Shown here: piece after piece, positions 8,001 to 13,516 of the stretch | Layout of the letters: each line of letters begins with the position of its first letter | Numbering within the stretch: the stretch's first letter is position 1 | NCBI GenBank assembly: GCA_027064745.1 | Contig: JAMOPD010000173.1 | Location: 1-13,516 of the forward strand | Direction of reading: 5' to 3' | Source of the DNA: Thermococcaceae archaeon | Lineage (GTDB): Archaea; Methanobacteriota_B; Thermococci; Thermococcales; Thermococcaceae | DNA: 13,516 bases | Position numbers and translations under genes: made by a program | Notes under the pieces: generated by a model | What the model was told of the DNA's origin: nothing | Seen by the model: only the letters and a program-made list of their open reading frames with translations | Databases searched by the model: none

Positions 8001-8363
8001 CTGAACAGTCTCCTCTGGCAAGCCGTTCTTTGAGATGTTCTCAGCCATTCTCCTTAATTCTTCGGCTGAATAATAAGTCTTAACTCCCGAAGCCTTCAAC
8101 TCTTCCAAGGCTTGCCAAATTTGAGCAGAAATATTAACTGCGTTGAGAGCGCCAAGCCGAGAATTTTGAATTAACTCTTGGGCCAGTGTTGCATTCTTGG
8201 TAGAGTTGAGTTTGACTATTAACTCAGCCTCCTTATTGAGAATACTCCAGAATTCTTGGTAGGAACTATCTGATTCTGCACTTACAAAACTTTGAGTAAC
8301 TGCTGCACTGAAACTCATTCCGAGCATTAAGCCCACAAGTATTAAACCAATCCACCTACTCAT
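5031..8363 (-). CDS. A1: large secreted protein with CARDB-like domains and glycine-zipper C-terminus
   Basis: 1110 residues. ATG 8363 follows AGGTGG by four bases. Residues 1-29 are a signal peptide (IGLILVGLMLGMSFSAAV). Residues 30-250 are mostly helical and rich in N-glycosylation sequons; 250-450 are mixed. Several beta-sandwich domains follow at about 452-570, 585-690, 692-790 and 796-897. The last three each carry a CARDB-type strand: ENVTFYVRVHN, SAVNFTVKV and GTVYFTVKV. Residues 900-1040 are the Cys-pair module (C908, C926 in LSCEVYFTNP). After VVQN (1050-1053) comes a small-residue hydrophobic tail (GATAGAIVG, then GTAGGAMAGGVIGG), resembling bacteriocin or pore-forming segments. It heads the operon and is the only A protein with a signal peptide. 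Inferred role: secreted carrier with a membrane-active tip. An S-layer-associated adhesin is possible. The secretion and domain assignments are firm; the function is not. Confidence 0.8.
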   Translation of the reverse strand: MSRWIGLILVGLMLGMSFSAAVTQSFVSAESDSSYQEFWSILNKEAELIVKLNSTKNATLAQELIQNSRLGALNAVNISAQIWQALEELKASGVKTYYSAEELRRMAENISKNGLPEETVQALKSQGWSDEEIKALQEYITKNADNITTGFNMTAFLENFSTAFIKVAFKYNNYETWGWKKLLNANTTSLNLPILTTWEEKSSVPFIWQKFKEFNKTFQNASLQEKISLIENLKKQIINFSKENKEKIISTTSKVTYANNTSGYERCFVNPPNNQEGGDDVIGNKYIRPPIKNSSPINLLKNLSNSTRLAVGFESVTKSRRVLVQGDYVIIMIVTKSYHEKLIPIDCSVHVSASTSYELYYWNVFKALEKLSDLEVLLKAEELGDNNPHLNKLVQNITSQLGEYFKTSLRGEYLENFHLRGVYTTPKPLANPQKRKVTSSAPLNALSNEQGYLSIGVSVVKEEVTKNYATYRVEASLKAEDNTVSDVSVKVSGSGLSDSKHYEVIHPADGVITWYSKPSGEIHGSDVVTVSGTVTVTYTPSDHDLPTSITPPEEGLNSNSQSRTVTISYSGTIRLGNTIDKSKVQFQILPSSSSVKPGENVTFYVRVHNGNNAMINGSYELNIAVPGSSEPITKRGHVSLNPNSNSGLIPVTTITYTETGTYGYSGTFDFDGYEKHDDGDITVKDNNDNVGSLIIESVSISPQEPRDGSAVNFTVKVKSTYSTSQDVKLKLFVNGNLVNVTQGSINSNSEGTFNLHWLAEKGEHSYTIKAYSIIGGQEFMDDEESGSISVASPSQQFAVKLEAFPRELVGGGTVYFTVKVFNYVNSAYSIRGYVVGEDGSKVYPKDEEYFEARLPANGNYTTYFDLPVSGIGNHTYMLYVDNYGGESHTDSVKIEVEPPTVQTAVMNCGDLLLSAEKGNFVLDLSCEVYFTNPTDVEWHITDVTTEARILKNQYTKEVTPEFTDTLLTPTIPPKGTGKLKIDFHDVLSASGILEKGAEIADLAGISVPVQVDFTLEVNGKTYVIDSQGNTWSLKYTAYEYTKIVIEMGSVVQNIIADTAAGIVIGATAGAIVGSLLPGVGTAGGAMAGGVIGGTLGFLYGVIWHGILGRP

Positions 8364-8385
8364 TAAACCACCTAACTATCTTCGA

Positions 8386-8418
8386 TAATAAAAATATAAA
8401 AACCTTTCCTATATAGAT
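8386..8418 (-). promoter_or_regulatory. Candidate promoter of the A/M operon
   Basis: Two TATA-like elements are visible on the minus strand: CTATATA at 8409-8415 preceded by an A-rich BRE-like stretch, and TTTATATTTT at 8391-8400. The first would place transcription start near 8386, giving a leader that keeps the AGGTGG site at 8368-8373. The second would start so close to the ATG that this site is lost. I favour the first. No other promoter-sized gap exists in the operon. Confidence 0.5.
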
Positions 8419-8529
8419 TTTAATCACCACTAAAAAACGTAAGCAAAAAAACGATAGACATTGACGGTGATACATAGATTGAGCAGATATTTTAATGAAC
8501 TCTCTCGCCAATTAATTTTTGGTGATAAA

Positions 8530-9264
8530 ATGCCCAAGCCTAAAACAGCAGAAATTGGGAAAAAGATAATCTATCTTCAAGAGGTTTCATCAACGAATGA
8601 ATATGCCAAAAAAATAGCATCTGAGATGCCAGAGGGGACTGTTGTTATAGCAAAAAAACAGACAAAAGGTAAAGGACGGAAAAATAGAAGGTGGGCGTCA
8701 CCTGAAGGCGGGCTCTGGCTGAGCGTTATCCTAAAACCTGACGTTGAAGCTAAGGACATTCCCAAGATTGTTTTCGTTGGAGCACTGGCGGTTGTAGATA
8801 CTCTTGCTGAATTCGGAATTGAAGCTGGGATAAAGTGGCCCAATGATGTGTGGGTAGATAACAAAAAAATCTGCGGCATCCTGACTGAAGGGAGACTTGG
8901 AGAGTTTGTAATCCTTGGGATTGGGCTCAATGTTAATAATGACATTCCTTCGGAGCTCATTGGGAGCGCAACCTCAATGAGGCTCCTTCTTGGGAGGGAA
9001 CTCAATTTGGATAAAGTCCTCTGGACTCTTCTTGGAAATTTGGAACGGTGGTATAAACTCATTCAGGAAAGAAAATTTTCGATTGTAATGTCTGCTGTGA
9101 AGGATAAATGTTTTATTTTGGGCAGATGGGTTGAGGTTATTAACGACGAAAGCAAAGTTGAAGGAGAAGTCATTGATATAGCAGAGGATGGAACTTTAAT
9201 TATTCAAACTTCCAAAGGGTTAATGAAAATTTTCTATGGAGATATCTCGCTTAGATTAAGATGA
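8530..9264 (+). CDS. birA: Biotin--protein ligase (catalytic domain only)
   Basis: 244 residues from ATG 8530, chosen because GGTGAT at 8521-8526 lies three bases upstream and because the short Pyrococcus enzyme begins at the same place. A TTG start at 8461 would add 23 residues of doubtful sequence. It activates biotin to biotinyl-AMP and transfers it to a lysine of biotin carrier proteins in the cytoplasm. Visible motifs are STNE at 20-23, the adenylate-binding loop KGKGRKNRRW at 46-55 (R50 matches R48 of the Pyrococcus enzyme), SPEGGLW at 57-63, KWPNDVW at 102-108, the catalytic-type lysine K113 in NKKICG, and GIGLNVNN at 130-137. A small C-terminal beta domain spans about 195-244. No helix-turn-helix domain is present, so no repressor function is expected. 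It diverges from the A/M operon. Confidence 0.95.
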   Translation: MPKPKTAEIGKKIIYLQEVSSTNEYAKKIASEMPEGTVVIAKKQTKGKGRKNRRWASPEGGLWLSVILKPDVEAKDIPKIVFVGALAVVDTLAEFGIEAGIKWPNDVWVDNKKICGILTEGRLGEFVILGIGLNVNNDIPSELIGSATSMRLLLGRELNLDKVLWTLLGNLERWYKLIQERKFSIVMSAVKDKCFILGRWVEVINDESKVEGEVIDIAEDGTLIIQTSKGLMKIFYGDISLRLR

Positions 9265-9421
9265 TTTCAAATTGATAGATTTCATGCTATTTGGGTGGAT
9301 TTGGCTATAGTAATTTTCTCGTTATTAAAGCATTGTCTAAATTATTCTATGGTGTCAGGAGAGCTATGGTGTGTTTGCTGATAGTTAGTTTTTATTACAA
9401 AGGATTAAAGTATTATTGAAT

Positions 9422-9433
9422 TTATCCTGATAA
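9422..9433. repeat. Short inverted repeat, possible operator of gltP
   Basis: TTATC-CT-GATAA is a perfect 5+2+5 palindrome about 40 bases upstream of the gltP TATA element. The position suits an archaeal activator or other upstream factor, but a palindrome this short is expected by chance in AT-rich DNA. Confidence 0.25.
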
Positions 9434-9465
9434 TTTGAATCATCCTAACAGTATCACTGGTTCAT

Positions 9466-9482
9466 GAAAAAACTTAATATAC
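9466..9482 (+). promoter_or_regulatory. Probable gltP promoter (BRE and TATA)
   Basis: GAAAAAAC followed by TTAATATA is a good archaeal BRE/TATA pair. It predicts transcription start near 9504 and a leader of about 40 bases that includes the strong AGGGGTGA ribosome site at 9533-9540. Confidence 0.6.
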
Positions 9483-9544
9483 TCCAATGAACATTACTGT
9501 AAATTGCTGTCTTTATTTGAACCGATGAACAAAGGGGTGAAAAT

Positions 9545-10831
9545 ATGGCTCAGAAGGGGTTACTCAGGTCGTATTTGGACTACCCAATCCTTCAGAAAAT
9601 TCTTTTGGGTTTGATTTTAGGTGCTGTCTTCGGTCTTATAGCAGGACATTACGGGTATGCAGGCGCTGTTAAGACATATATTAAGCCCTTTGGTGACCTT
9701 TTCGTTAGACTGCTGAAGATGTTAGTGATGCCAATAGTATTTGCATCTCTAGTAGTCGGTGCGGCAAGTATAAGTCCAGCAAGGCTGGGAAAAGTCGGTG
9801 TCAAGATAGTGGTCTATTATCTGACAACCTCTGCTTTTGCAGTGGCGCTTGGTATCATAATGGCAAGGATATTCAAACCAGGTCTTGGATTGCATCTAGC
9901 TACAGGGGCTAAATTCTCAGCCAAAAGTGCTCCTTCAATGGTTCAAACATTACTGAACATAATTCCCAAGAATCCATTCGGCGCGCTGGCAAACGGGCAG
10001 GTTCTTCCAACAATATTCTTCGCCATAATCCTCGGAATTGCCCTGACATACCTTATGGATAGCAAGGATGAGCTCATCAGAAACAGTGCGAATACACTCT
10101 TCAACGCCATAAACGGACTTGCTGAGGCGATGTACAAGATTGTTGTTGGTGTCATGCAGTATGCTCCAATAGGTGTTTTTGCCCTGATCTCATACGTCAT
10201 GGCTGAACAGGGTGTTAAAGTTGTTGGTCAGCTCGCAAAGGTTACAGTGGCAGTCTACATAGGTCTCTTCCTTCAGATAGTCATCGTCTACTTCTCTCTG
10301 CTCAAGATATTCGGCATGGATCCAATCAAGTTCATTAAGAAAGCAAAAGACGCTATGCTAACTGCTTTCGTTACGAGAAGCTCTAGTGGAACCCTGCCAG
10401 TCACGATGCGTGTTGCCAGGGAGGAAATGGGAATTGACAAAGGTATTTACTCCTTCACCCTTCCACTCGGTGCAACAATAAACATGGATGGAACAGCTCT
10501 CTATCAGGGTGTCTGTACCTTCTTTATAGCCCTCGCAATAGGCCAGCACCTGACGGTTAGCCAGCAACTTACTGTGGTTCTTACAGCAGTTCTGGCTTCC
10601 ATTGGAACAGCAGGTGTGCCTGGAGCAGGTGCCATAATGCTTGCCATGGTCCTCCAAAGTGTTGGTCTTCCATTAACTGATCCAAGCGTTGCTGCAGCCT
10701 ATGCCATGATCCTTGGTATTGACGCTATCCTTGACATGGGAAGGACTATGGTGAACGTTACTGGAGACCTTGCAGGAACAACAATTGTTGCAAAGACAGA
10801 AGGAGAAATCGACCTCAGCAAGTGGGAGTGA
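9545..10831 (+). CDS. gltP: Sodium-coupled aspartate/glutamate symporter, GltPh family
   Basis: 428 residues, full length for the family, starting at ATG 9545 four bases after AGGGGTGA. The protein imports acidic amino acids with sodium ions through an elevator mechanism, as a trimer in the cytoplasmic membrane. It is very close to Pyrococcus GltPh, with long identical stretches by eye. Seen are the HP1 tip RSSSGT at 278-283, the unwound TM7 motif NMDGT at 313-317 that coordinates sodium and substrate, the HP2 tip GVPGAGA, and the TM8 substrate residues D397, R400, T401 and N404 in DMGRTMVN. These are three positions beyond D394, R397, T398 and N401 of GltPh. The Arg in TM8 and the overall similarity point to aspartate as preferred substrate. 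It has its own promoter and a T-rich terminator, so it is probably monocistronic. Confidence 0.97.
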   Translation: MAQKGLLRSYLDYPILQKILLGLILGAVFGLIAGHYGYAGAVKTYIKPFGDLFVRLLKMLVMPIVFASLVVGAASISPARLGKVGVKIVVYYLTTSAFAVALGIIMARIFKPGLGLHLATGAKFSAKSAPSMVQTLLNIIPKNPFGALANGQVLPTIFFAIILGIALTYLMDSKDELIRNSANTLFNAINGLAEAMYKIVVGVMQYAPIGVFALISYVMAEQGVKVVGQLAKVTVAVYIGLFLQIVIVYFSLLKIFGMDPIKFIKKAKDAMLTAFVTRSSSGTLPVTMRVAREEMGIDKGIYSFTLPLGATINMDGTALYQGVCTFFIALAIGQHLTVSQQLTVVLTAVLASIGTAGVPGAGAIMLAMVLQSVGLPLTDPSVAAAYAMILGIDAILDMGRTMVNVTGDLAGTTIVAKTEGEIDLSKWE

Positions 10832-10832
10832 C

Positions 10833-10859
10833 TCTTCTCTTTTCATTTTTTTAAATTTT
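10833..10859 (+). terminator. T-rich terminator after gltP
   Basis: A pyrimidine and T-rich run (TTTTCATTTTTTTAAATTTT) begins directly behind the gltP stop, as is typical of intrinsic termination in Thermococcales. No hairpin is needed or seen. Confidence 0.6.
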
Positions 10860-10868
10860 GGGATAAGG

Positions 10869-10875
10869 TTAAATA
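10869..10875 (+). promoter_or_regulatory. Candidate TATA box of the 485-residue surface protein gene
   Basis: TTAAATA after an A/G-rich stretch predicts a start of transcription near 10899, leaving a leader that contains the GGAGGT ribosome site at 10912-10917. Confidence 0.4.
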
Positions 10876-10925
10876 CCCTAACATGATGCTATTTCTTAGG
10901 AAACTGATAATGGAGGTAATGGGAC

Positions 10926-12383
10926 ATGAGAAAGCTGATGGCGCTAACTCTGGCTTTTTTGATGCTGGGCACTCTTCTCGTGGGCTCAGTTTATGCAACG
11001 GACTCTAAGAACTCTGAACTATATAAAGAGGAGTTCTATATGGAGGTATTCCTTTCAGATAATGGGGATGCTAAAATAATAATGAAAAACTCACTGCTCG
11101 GTCCTCAGAGTAAGGTAGATGAGTTTGTATCCCAGATACTCAATCAGACAAACATGACGAACGAACAGGCTATTAAAAAATATGAGGCACAGCTTCTAAA
11201 TAATTACATCATTCAGCTGAAGAACTCCGGTCTGGAGACAACCAACCAGACCCTCCATCTCCTTGGGGTTTACAACGGAACTCATAACGTTACTCTTGTC
11301 TTCACTGCATATGCAAAATCCTTTGCAAAATATTATTCCTACAACAAATACTGGGAATTGATCCTAGATCCAACGAGAGGTCTTGCTACATCTCCCGTTC
11401 CTGATTCAGGCCTGCCTTATGGCAGTGAGATCAGAAACATCTTTGTGATACACCTGCCTAAAGATGTAAAGCTCCTTGAATATCCAAAACCCTATACAAT
11501 GGAATTCAATCATAGTAAGTTCTATGTGAGATCAAAAGTTGAAGGGAATACAGTTATTGTCTCTTCTGACATAATTCTGGAGGCATATCTGGGGCCTGAA
11601 GGCTATAAGGCTCTATTTGGCAAATATGATACATTTTATGTGAGATATACAACTCCGAATCCAGGTAAGGAGGAGTATAAAACCTCCATCGTAACACAGG
11701 AAATAATTGCAAAGGTTCTTGATAAGCTGAATACAGAGCTGGTTATCAGACAGATTTTCATCAAGCCTGAGCAGGATGTTGATTACTTCAAGGCATACAT
11801 CAAGATGCTTGGGGTCAAGAATGCAACTAACATGATTCTTCAGAATAATGTTAAGTATCTCTCCTCGCAAGGGGTTGTTATAAAGAATGCGAGCGCCCAA
11901 ATATATGGCCTCAATGATAAAGGTCCCCTGATTCTGGAGACACGCTATCTTGTTCAAAACTTCACAAAAATCGTCAATGGAACTTATGAGTATTCATTTG
12001 CCCCGACCCTTGGTGTTCTCAATGGAATTTCTTACAGAGCGAAAGAGGAATCCAATCAAACGTTGAAGATACAGTTCCTGCTTCCAAAGGGTGCTAAAAT
12101 TGTCAAACTTCCAGAGGAGATAAACAGGAATGTGAACGGAAACAAGTTTATCCTTAAGACCACAGTCAAAGATAATAACATAACTGTTATCTCGAACATA
12201 TACATACGTTATGGAGCACTCAGAGAAGATGTTCAAAAGCTCCTTGGAAATGTTAGCGAAGCACACATTGCATATACTTTACCTGAAAAAAGGAAGTCTG
12301 CGTTTGGCACGAAGGAGATAGCTGGAATAATAGGTGCTGTGGTTTTAATAGGTGCTGTTCTTTTAATTCTCAAGAGGCGCTGA
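10926..12383 (+). CDS. Secreted protein with C-terminal membrane anchor, function unknown
   Basis: 485 residues from ATG 10926, eight bases after a perfect GGAGGT. Residues 1-24 are a signal peptide (ALTLAFLMLGTLLVGSVYA). The body carries about thirteen N-glycosylation sequons (for example NQT and NMT near the N-terminus, NFT and NGT later, NVS near the end), fitting exposure outside the cell. Residues about 462-482 (GIIGAVVLIGAVLLILK) form a single membrane helix followed by RR, so the protein would be anchored with its bulk outside. The body contains no cysteine, and I recognise no catalytic motif or named domain. The alternation of helical and beta-rich stretches could suit a surface or S-layer-associated protein. 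It has its own terminator and promoter signals, so co-location with gltP may be accidental. Confidence 0.85.
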   Translation: MRKLMALTLAFLMLGTLLVGSVYATDSKNSELYKEEFYMEVFLSDNGDAKIIMKNSLLGPQSKVDEFVSQILNQTNMTNEQAIKKYEAQLLNNYIIQLKNSGLETTNQTLHLLGVYNGTHNVTLVFTAYAKSFAKYYSYNKYWELILDPTRGLATSPVPDSGLPYGSEIRNIFVIHLPKDVKLLEYPKPYTMEFNHSKFYVRSKVEGNTVIVSSDIILEAYLGPEGYKALFGKYDTFYVRYTTPNPGKEEYKTSIVTQEIIAKVLDKLNTELVIRQIFIKPEQDVDYFKAYIKMLGVKNATNMILQNNVKYLSSQGVVIKNASAQIYGLNDKGPLILETRYLVQNFTKIVNGTYEYSFAPTLGVLNGISYRAKEESNQTLKIQFLLPKGAKIVKLPEEINRNVNGNKFILKTTVKDNNITVISNIYIRYGALREDVQKLLGNVSEAHIAYTLPEKRKSAFGTKEIAGIIGAVVLIGAVLLILKRR

Positions 12384-12390
12384 GCCTCTT
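12372..12390 (+). terminator. Hairpin spanning the stop codon
   Basis: AAGAGGC and GCCTCTT form a perfect seven-base stem around a five-base loop that contains the TGA stop, followed by a few T residues. It may help to end transcription of the surface protein gene, but the T tract is short. Confidence 0.45.
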
Positions 12391-12429
12391 TTCGATATTC
12401 ATTTAAACTTCAACTTCAAACAATTCTTT

Positions 12430-12434
12430 GGTGG
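12430..12434 (+). promoter_or_regulatory. Ribosome-binding site deciding the alaX start
   Basis: GGTGG lies five bases before ATG 12440. Upstream TTG (12428) and GTG (12431) codons in the same frame overlap this site and are therefore unlikely starts. Confidence 0.7.
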
Positions 12435-12439
12435 ATAAC

Positions 12440-13084
12440 ATGACCCGGAAGCTATATTATGAAAATGCATACCTTAAAGAGGCAGATGCAATAGTTTTAG
12501 ATATAAAAAACAATGAACTTCTTTTAGATCAGACGATTTTCTATCCCACCGGGGGTGGTCAGCCTCATGACAAGGGCTGGATAAATGGCGTTGAAGTCCT
12601 TGATGTCTACAAAGACGAGGAGGGAAACGTCTGGCATGTGGTTGCAGAACCCGAGAAGTTTAAAACAGGGGATACTGTTAAGTTAAAAATAGATTGGGAT
12701 TACAGGTATAAGATCATGAGGATACACTCAGCTATGCATTTAATGGAGCATGTTCTTAATGATGTTCTCGGAAAAGGAACATGGGAGCTTTATGGCAGTG
12801 GCATGAGTGTTGAAAAAGGTAGATATGACATTGTTTATCCAGAGAATCTCAACAAGTTTAAAGAGAAGATGATAGAACTTTTCAACAAATACGTGGATGA
12901 GGGTGGCGAAATGAAAATATGGTGGGAAGGTGAAACGCGCTATACACAGATAAGGGATTTTGAGATAATTCCATGCGGCGGCACTCATGTTAAAGACATA
13001 AAGGAAATAGGCCATGTAAGGAAATTGAAACGTTCAAGTATCGGGAAGGGAAAGCAAAGACTGGAGATATGGCTTGAGGATTAG
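12440..13084 (+). CDS. alaX: Alanyl-tRNA editing protein AlaX, medium form
   Basis: 214 residues. It is a free-standing relative of the alanyl-tRNA synthetase editing domain that removes wrongly attached amino acids (serine, possibly glycine) from tRNA-Ala in the cytoplasm. Residues 1-90 form the N-terminal beta domain with the glycine-rich PTGGGQPHD at 36-44, the mark of the medium class (about 216 residues in Pyrococcus) as against the short class of about 157. Zinc-binding residues are H96 and H100 in RIHSAMHLMEH, and C179 and H183 in CGGTH. All four are present, so the enzyme should be active. There is no C-terminal extension as in the long class. A weak TATA-like ATTTAAAC at 12401-12408 may drive it, otherwise it is read through from the preceding gene. 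Confidence 0.95.
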   Translation: MTRKLYYENAYLKEADAIVLDIKNNELLLDQTIFYPTGGGQPHDKGWINGVEVLDVYKDEEGNVWHVVAEPEKFKTGDTVKLKIDWDYRYKIMRIHSAMHLMEHVLNDVLGKGTWELYGSGMSVEKGRYDIVYPENLNKFKEKMIELFNKYVDEGGEMKIWWEGETRYTQIRDFEIIPCGGTHVKDIKEIGHVRKLKRSSIGKGKQRLEIWLED

Positions 13085-13117
13085 TTTTTGATTTTAATTT
13101 TAATTTTCGTATTTCTC
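13085..13117 (+). terminator. T-rich terminator after alaX
   Basis: Repeated T runs (TTTTTGATTTTAATTTTAA and on) follow the alaX stop immediately, with no hairpin. Typical of intrinsic termination in this group. Confidence 0.6.
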
Positions 13118-13444
13118 TCATACACTCTCTGGGATGTTAATCCGAATCTCCTTTCTAAAATCTCTGATATCTATGGACTTTATTACCTTTAAGAATATCT
13201 TGTTCTCCGAAAATTTAGCTTGGAGAACCCTACTAATATGTTCTCTGAGTTCTTTTAACGTTCTGTCAGTAACGATATCTGTATTTATAAAGTATATTGT
13301 GGTTCTCTTTTCATCTCCGAGATGTGGTCGTATCATATATCCGAGTAAATTTTCAAGCTCTTTTGGAGTGCTACTATGCATTTCTAATACTTTGTCAAAA
13401 CCTAATACGATTCTAACAGTGTATCTAATGTTTAATTTTTCCAA
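13118..13444 (-). CDS. Hypothetical protein or gene remnant, no convincing start
   Basis: The frame gives 108 residues from TTG 13444, soluble and rich in charged residues (RTLKELREHISRVLQAKF), with no signal peptide, membrane segment or motif I recognise. The composition reads like a real alpha/beta protein, convergent with alaX. The start is unconvincing: no ribosome site precedes the TTG. The frame stays open back to 13498 with coding-like sequence, and is then blocked by TAA and TGA side by side at 13499-13504. All three minus frames hit a stop in the last 20 bases. A TATA-like TTATAAAA at 13463-13470 lies inside this extension. It may be the 3' part of a broken gene, or a short gene with an unusual start. 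Confidence 0.4.
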   Translation of the reverse strand: MEKLNIRYTVRIVLGFDKVLEMHSSTPKELENLLGYMIRPHLGDEKRTTIYFINTDIVTDRTLKELREHISRVLQAKFSENKIFLKVIKSIDIRDFRKEIRINIPESV

Positions 13445-13516
13445 AAGGTTTAAGGTGTAAGGTTTTATAACAGCTTGAGAAGTAGAGGTTTCAACTAATC
13501 ATTAGCCAGCATCCAC

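Larger units (their letters stand above)
9265..9544. other. 280-base intergenic region upstream of gltP
   Basis: AT-rich and without a credible reading frame. It holds the gltP promoter at its right end, an inverted repeat at 9422-9433 and a nine-base direct repeat (CTATGGTGT at 9347-9355 and 9364-9372). No clear poly-T terminator for birA is visible. I see no RNA gene. Confidence 0.6.

Noticed and set aside
1..8363. The A genes as ordinary pseudogene debris of one surface protein
   Set aside because: A3 has a perfect ribosome site, A2-A4 are long and uninterrupted, and genes overlap or abut in an orderly way; only A4 and A5 have doubtful starts.
8461..8529. TTG start giving a 267-residue biotin ligase
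   Set aside because: The ATG at 8530 has a GGTGAT site three bases upstream and matches the known Pyrococcus enzyme start; the extra 23 residues do not look like part of the family.
12428..12439. TTG or GTG start for alaX four or three codons upstream
   Set aside because: These codons overlap the GGTGG ribosome site that serves ATG 12440, where the AlaX family normally begins.
13134..13460. Plus-strand 108-codon frame opposite the minus-strand frame at the right edge
   Set aside because: Composition rich in Phe, Ile, Ser and Leu as expected from the antisense of a Lys/Glu/Arg-rich protein; no ribosome site.
1..13516. CRISPR arrays, tRNA or rRNA genes, insertion sequences, C/D box RNAs
   Set aside because: No regularly spaced repeats, no cloverleaf-like or transposase sequence, and no convincing C/D box pair in the intergenic gaps were found by eye.

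Overview
The window looks like chromosomal DNA of a hyperthermophilic archaeon of the order Thermococcales (Thermococcus, Pyrococcus or Palaeococcus). The aspartate transporter is recognisably a close relative of Pyrococcus GltPh, and the biotin protein ligase resembles the short Pyrococcus enzyme that lacks a DNA-binding domain. Ribosome-binding sites are of the GGTGAT/GGTGG/GGAGG type. Intergenic regions are short, with archaeal TATA-like boxes and T-rich terminators. I see no rRNA, tRNA, CRISPR array or insertion sequence.

Right part (8530-13516, mostly + strand) is ordinary chromosome: birA (biotin protein ligase), gltP (sodium-coupled aspartate/glutamate symporter), a 485-residue secreted protein with a C-terminal membrane anchor, and alaX (trans-editing of mischarged alanyl-tRNA). 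At the edge is a poorly supported minus-strand reading frame that may be a gene remnant.

Left part (1-8363, all minus strand) is the interesting region. It is one tightly packed apparent operon in which secreted-type beta-sandwich proteins (A) alternate with small polytopic membrane proteins (M): A1 (1110 aa, signal peptide, CARDB-like domains, glycine-zipper C-terminus) - M1 - A2 - M2 - A3 - M3 - M4 - A4 - M5 - A5 (runs off the left edge). A2 to A5 have no signal peptide. Each begins inside, or at the start of, the last kind of beta-sandwich domain found in A1. A2-A4 repeat the Cys-pair module of A1, and A1-A4 end in different C-termini, mostly hydrophobic or amphipathic. A3 and A1 share a 74-nt block with five differences, containing a 32-nt perfect match, exactly where A3 begins. 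M1, M2 and (more weakly) M3 share a small motif (FTH[N/S]W in M1 and M2), so they look like divergent relatives.

My reading is that this has the layout of a polymorphic toxin locus: a full-length secreted carrier (A1) with its membrane immunity protein (M1), followed by orphan C-terminal toxin tips each paired with its own immunity protein. The tips would be able to recombine onto the carrier through the shared segment. The layout and motifs are visible in the sequence; the toxin/immunity role is inference. An alternative is an operon of surface-complex subunits expanded by partial duplication.
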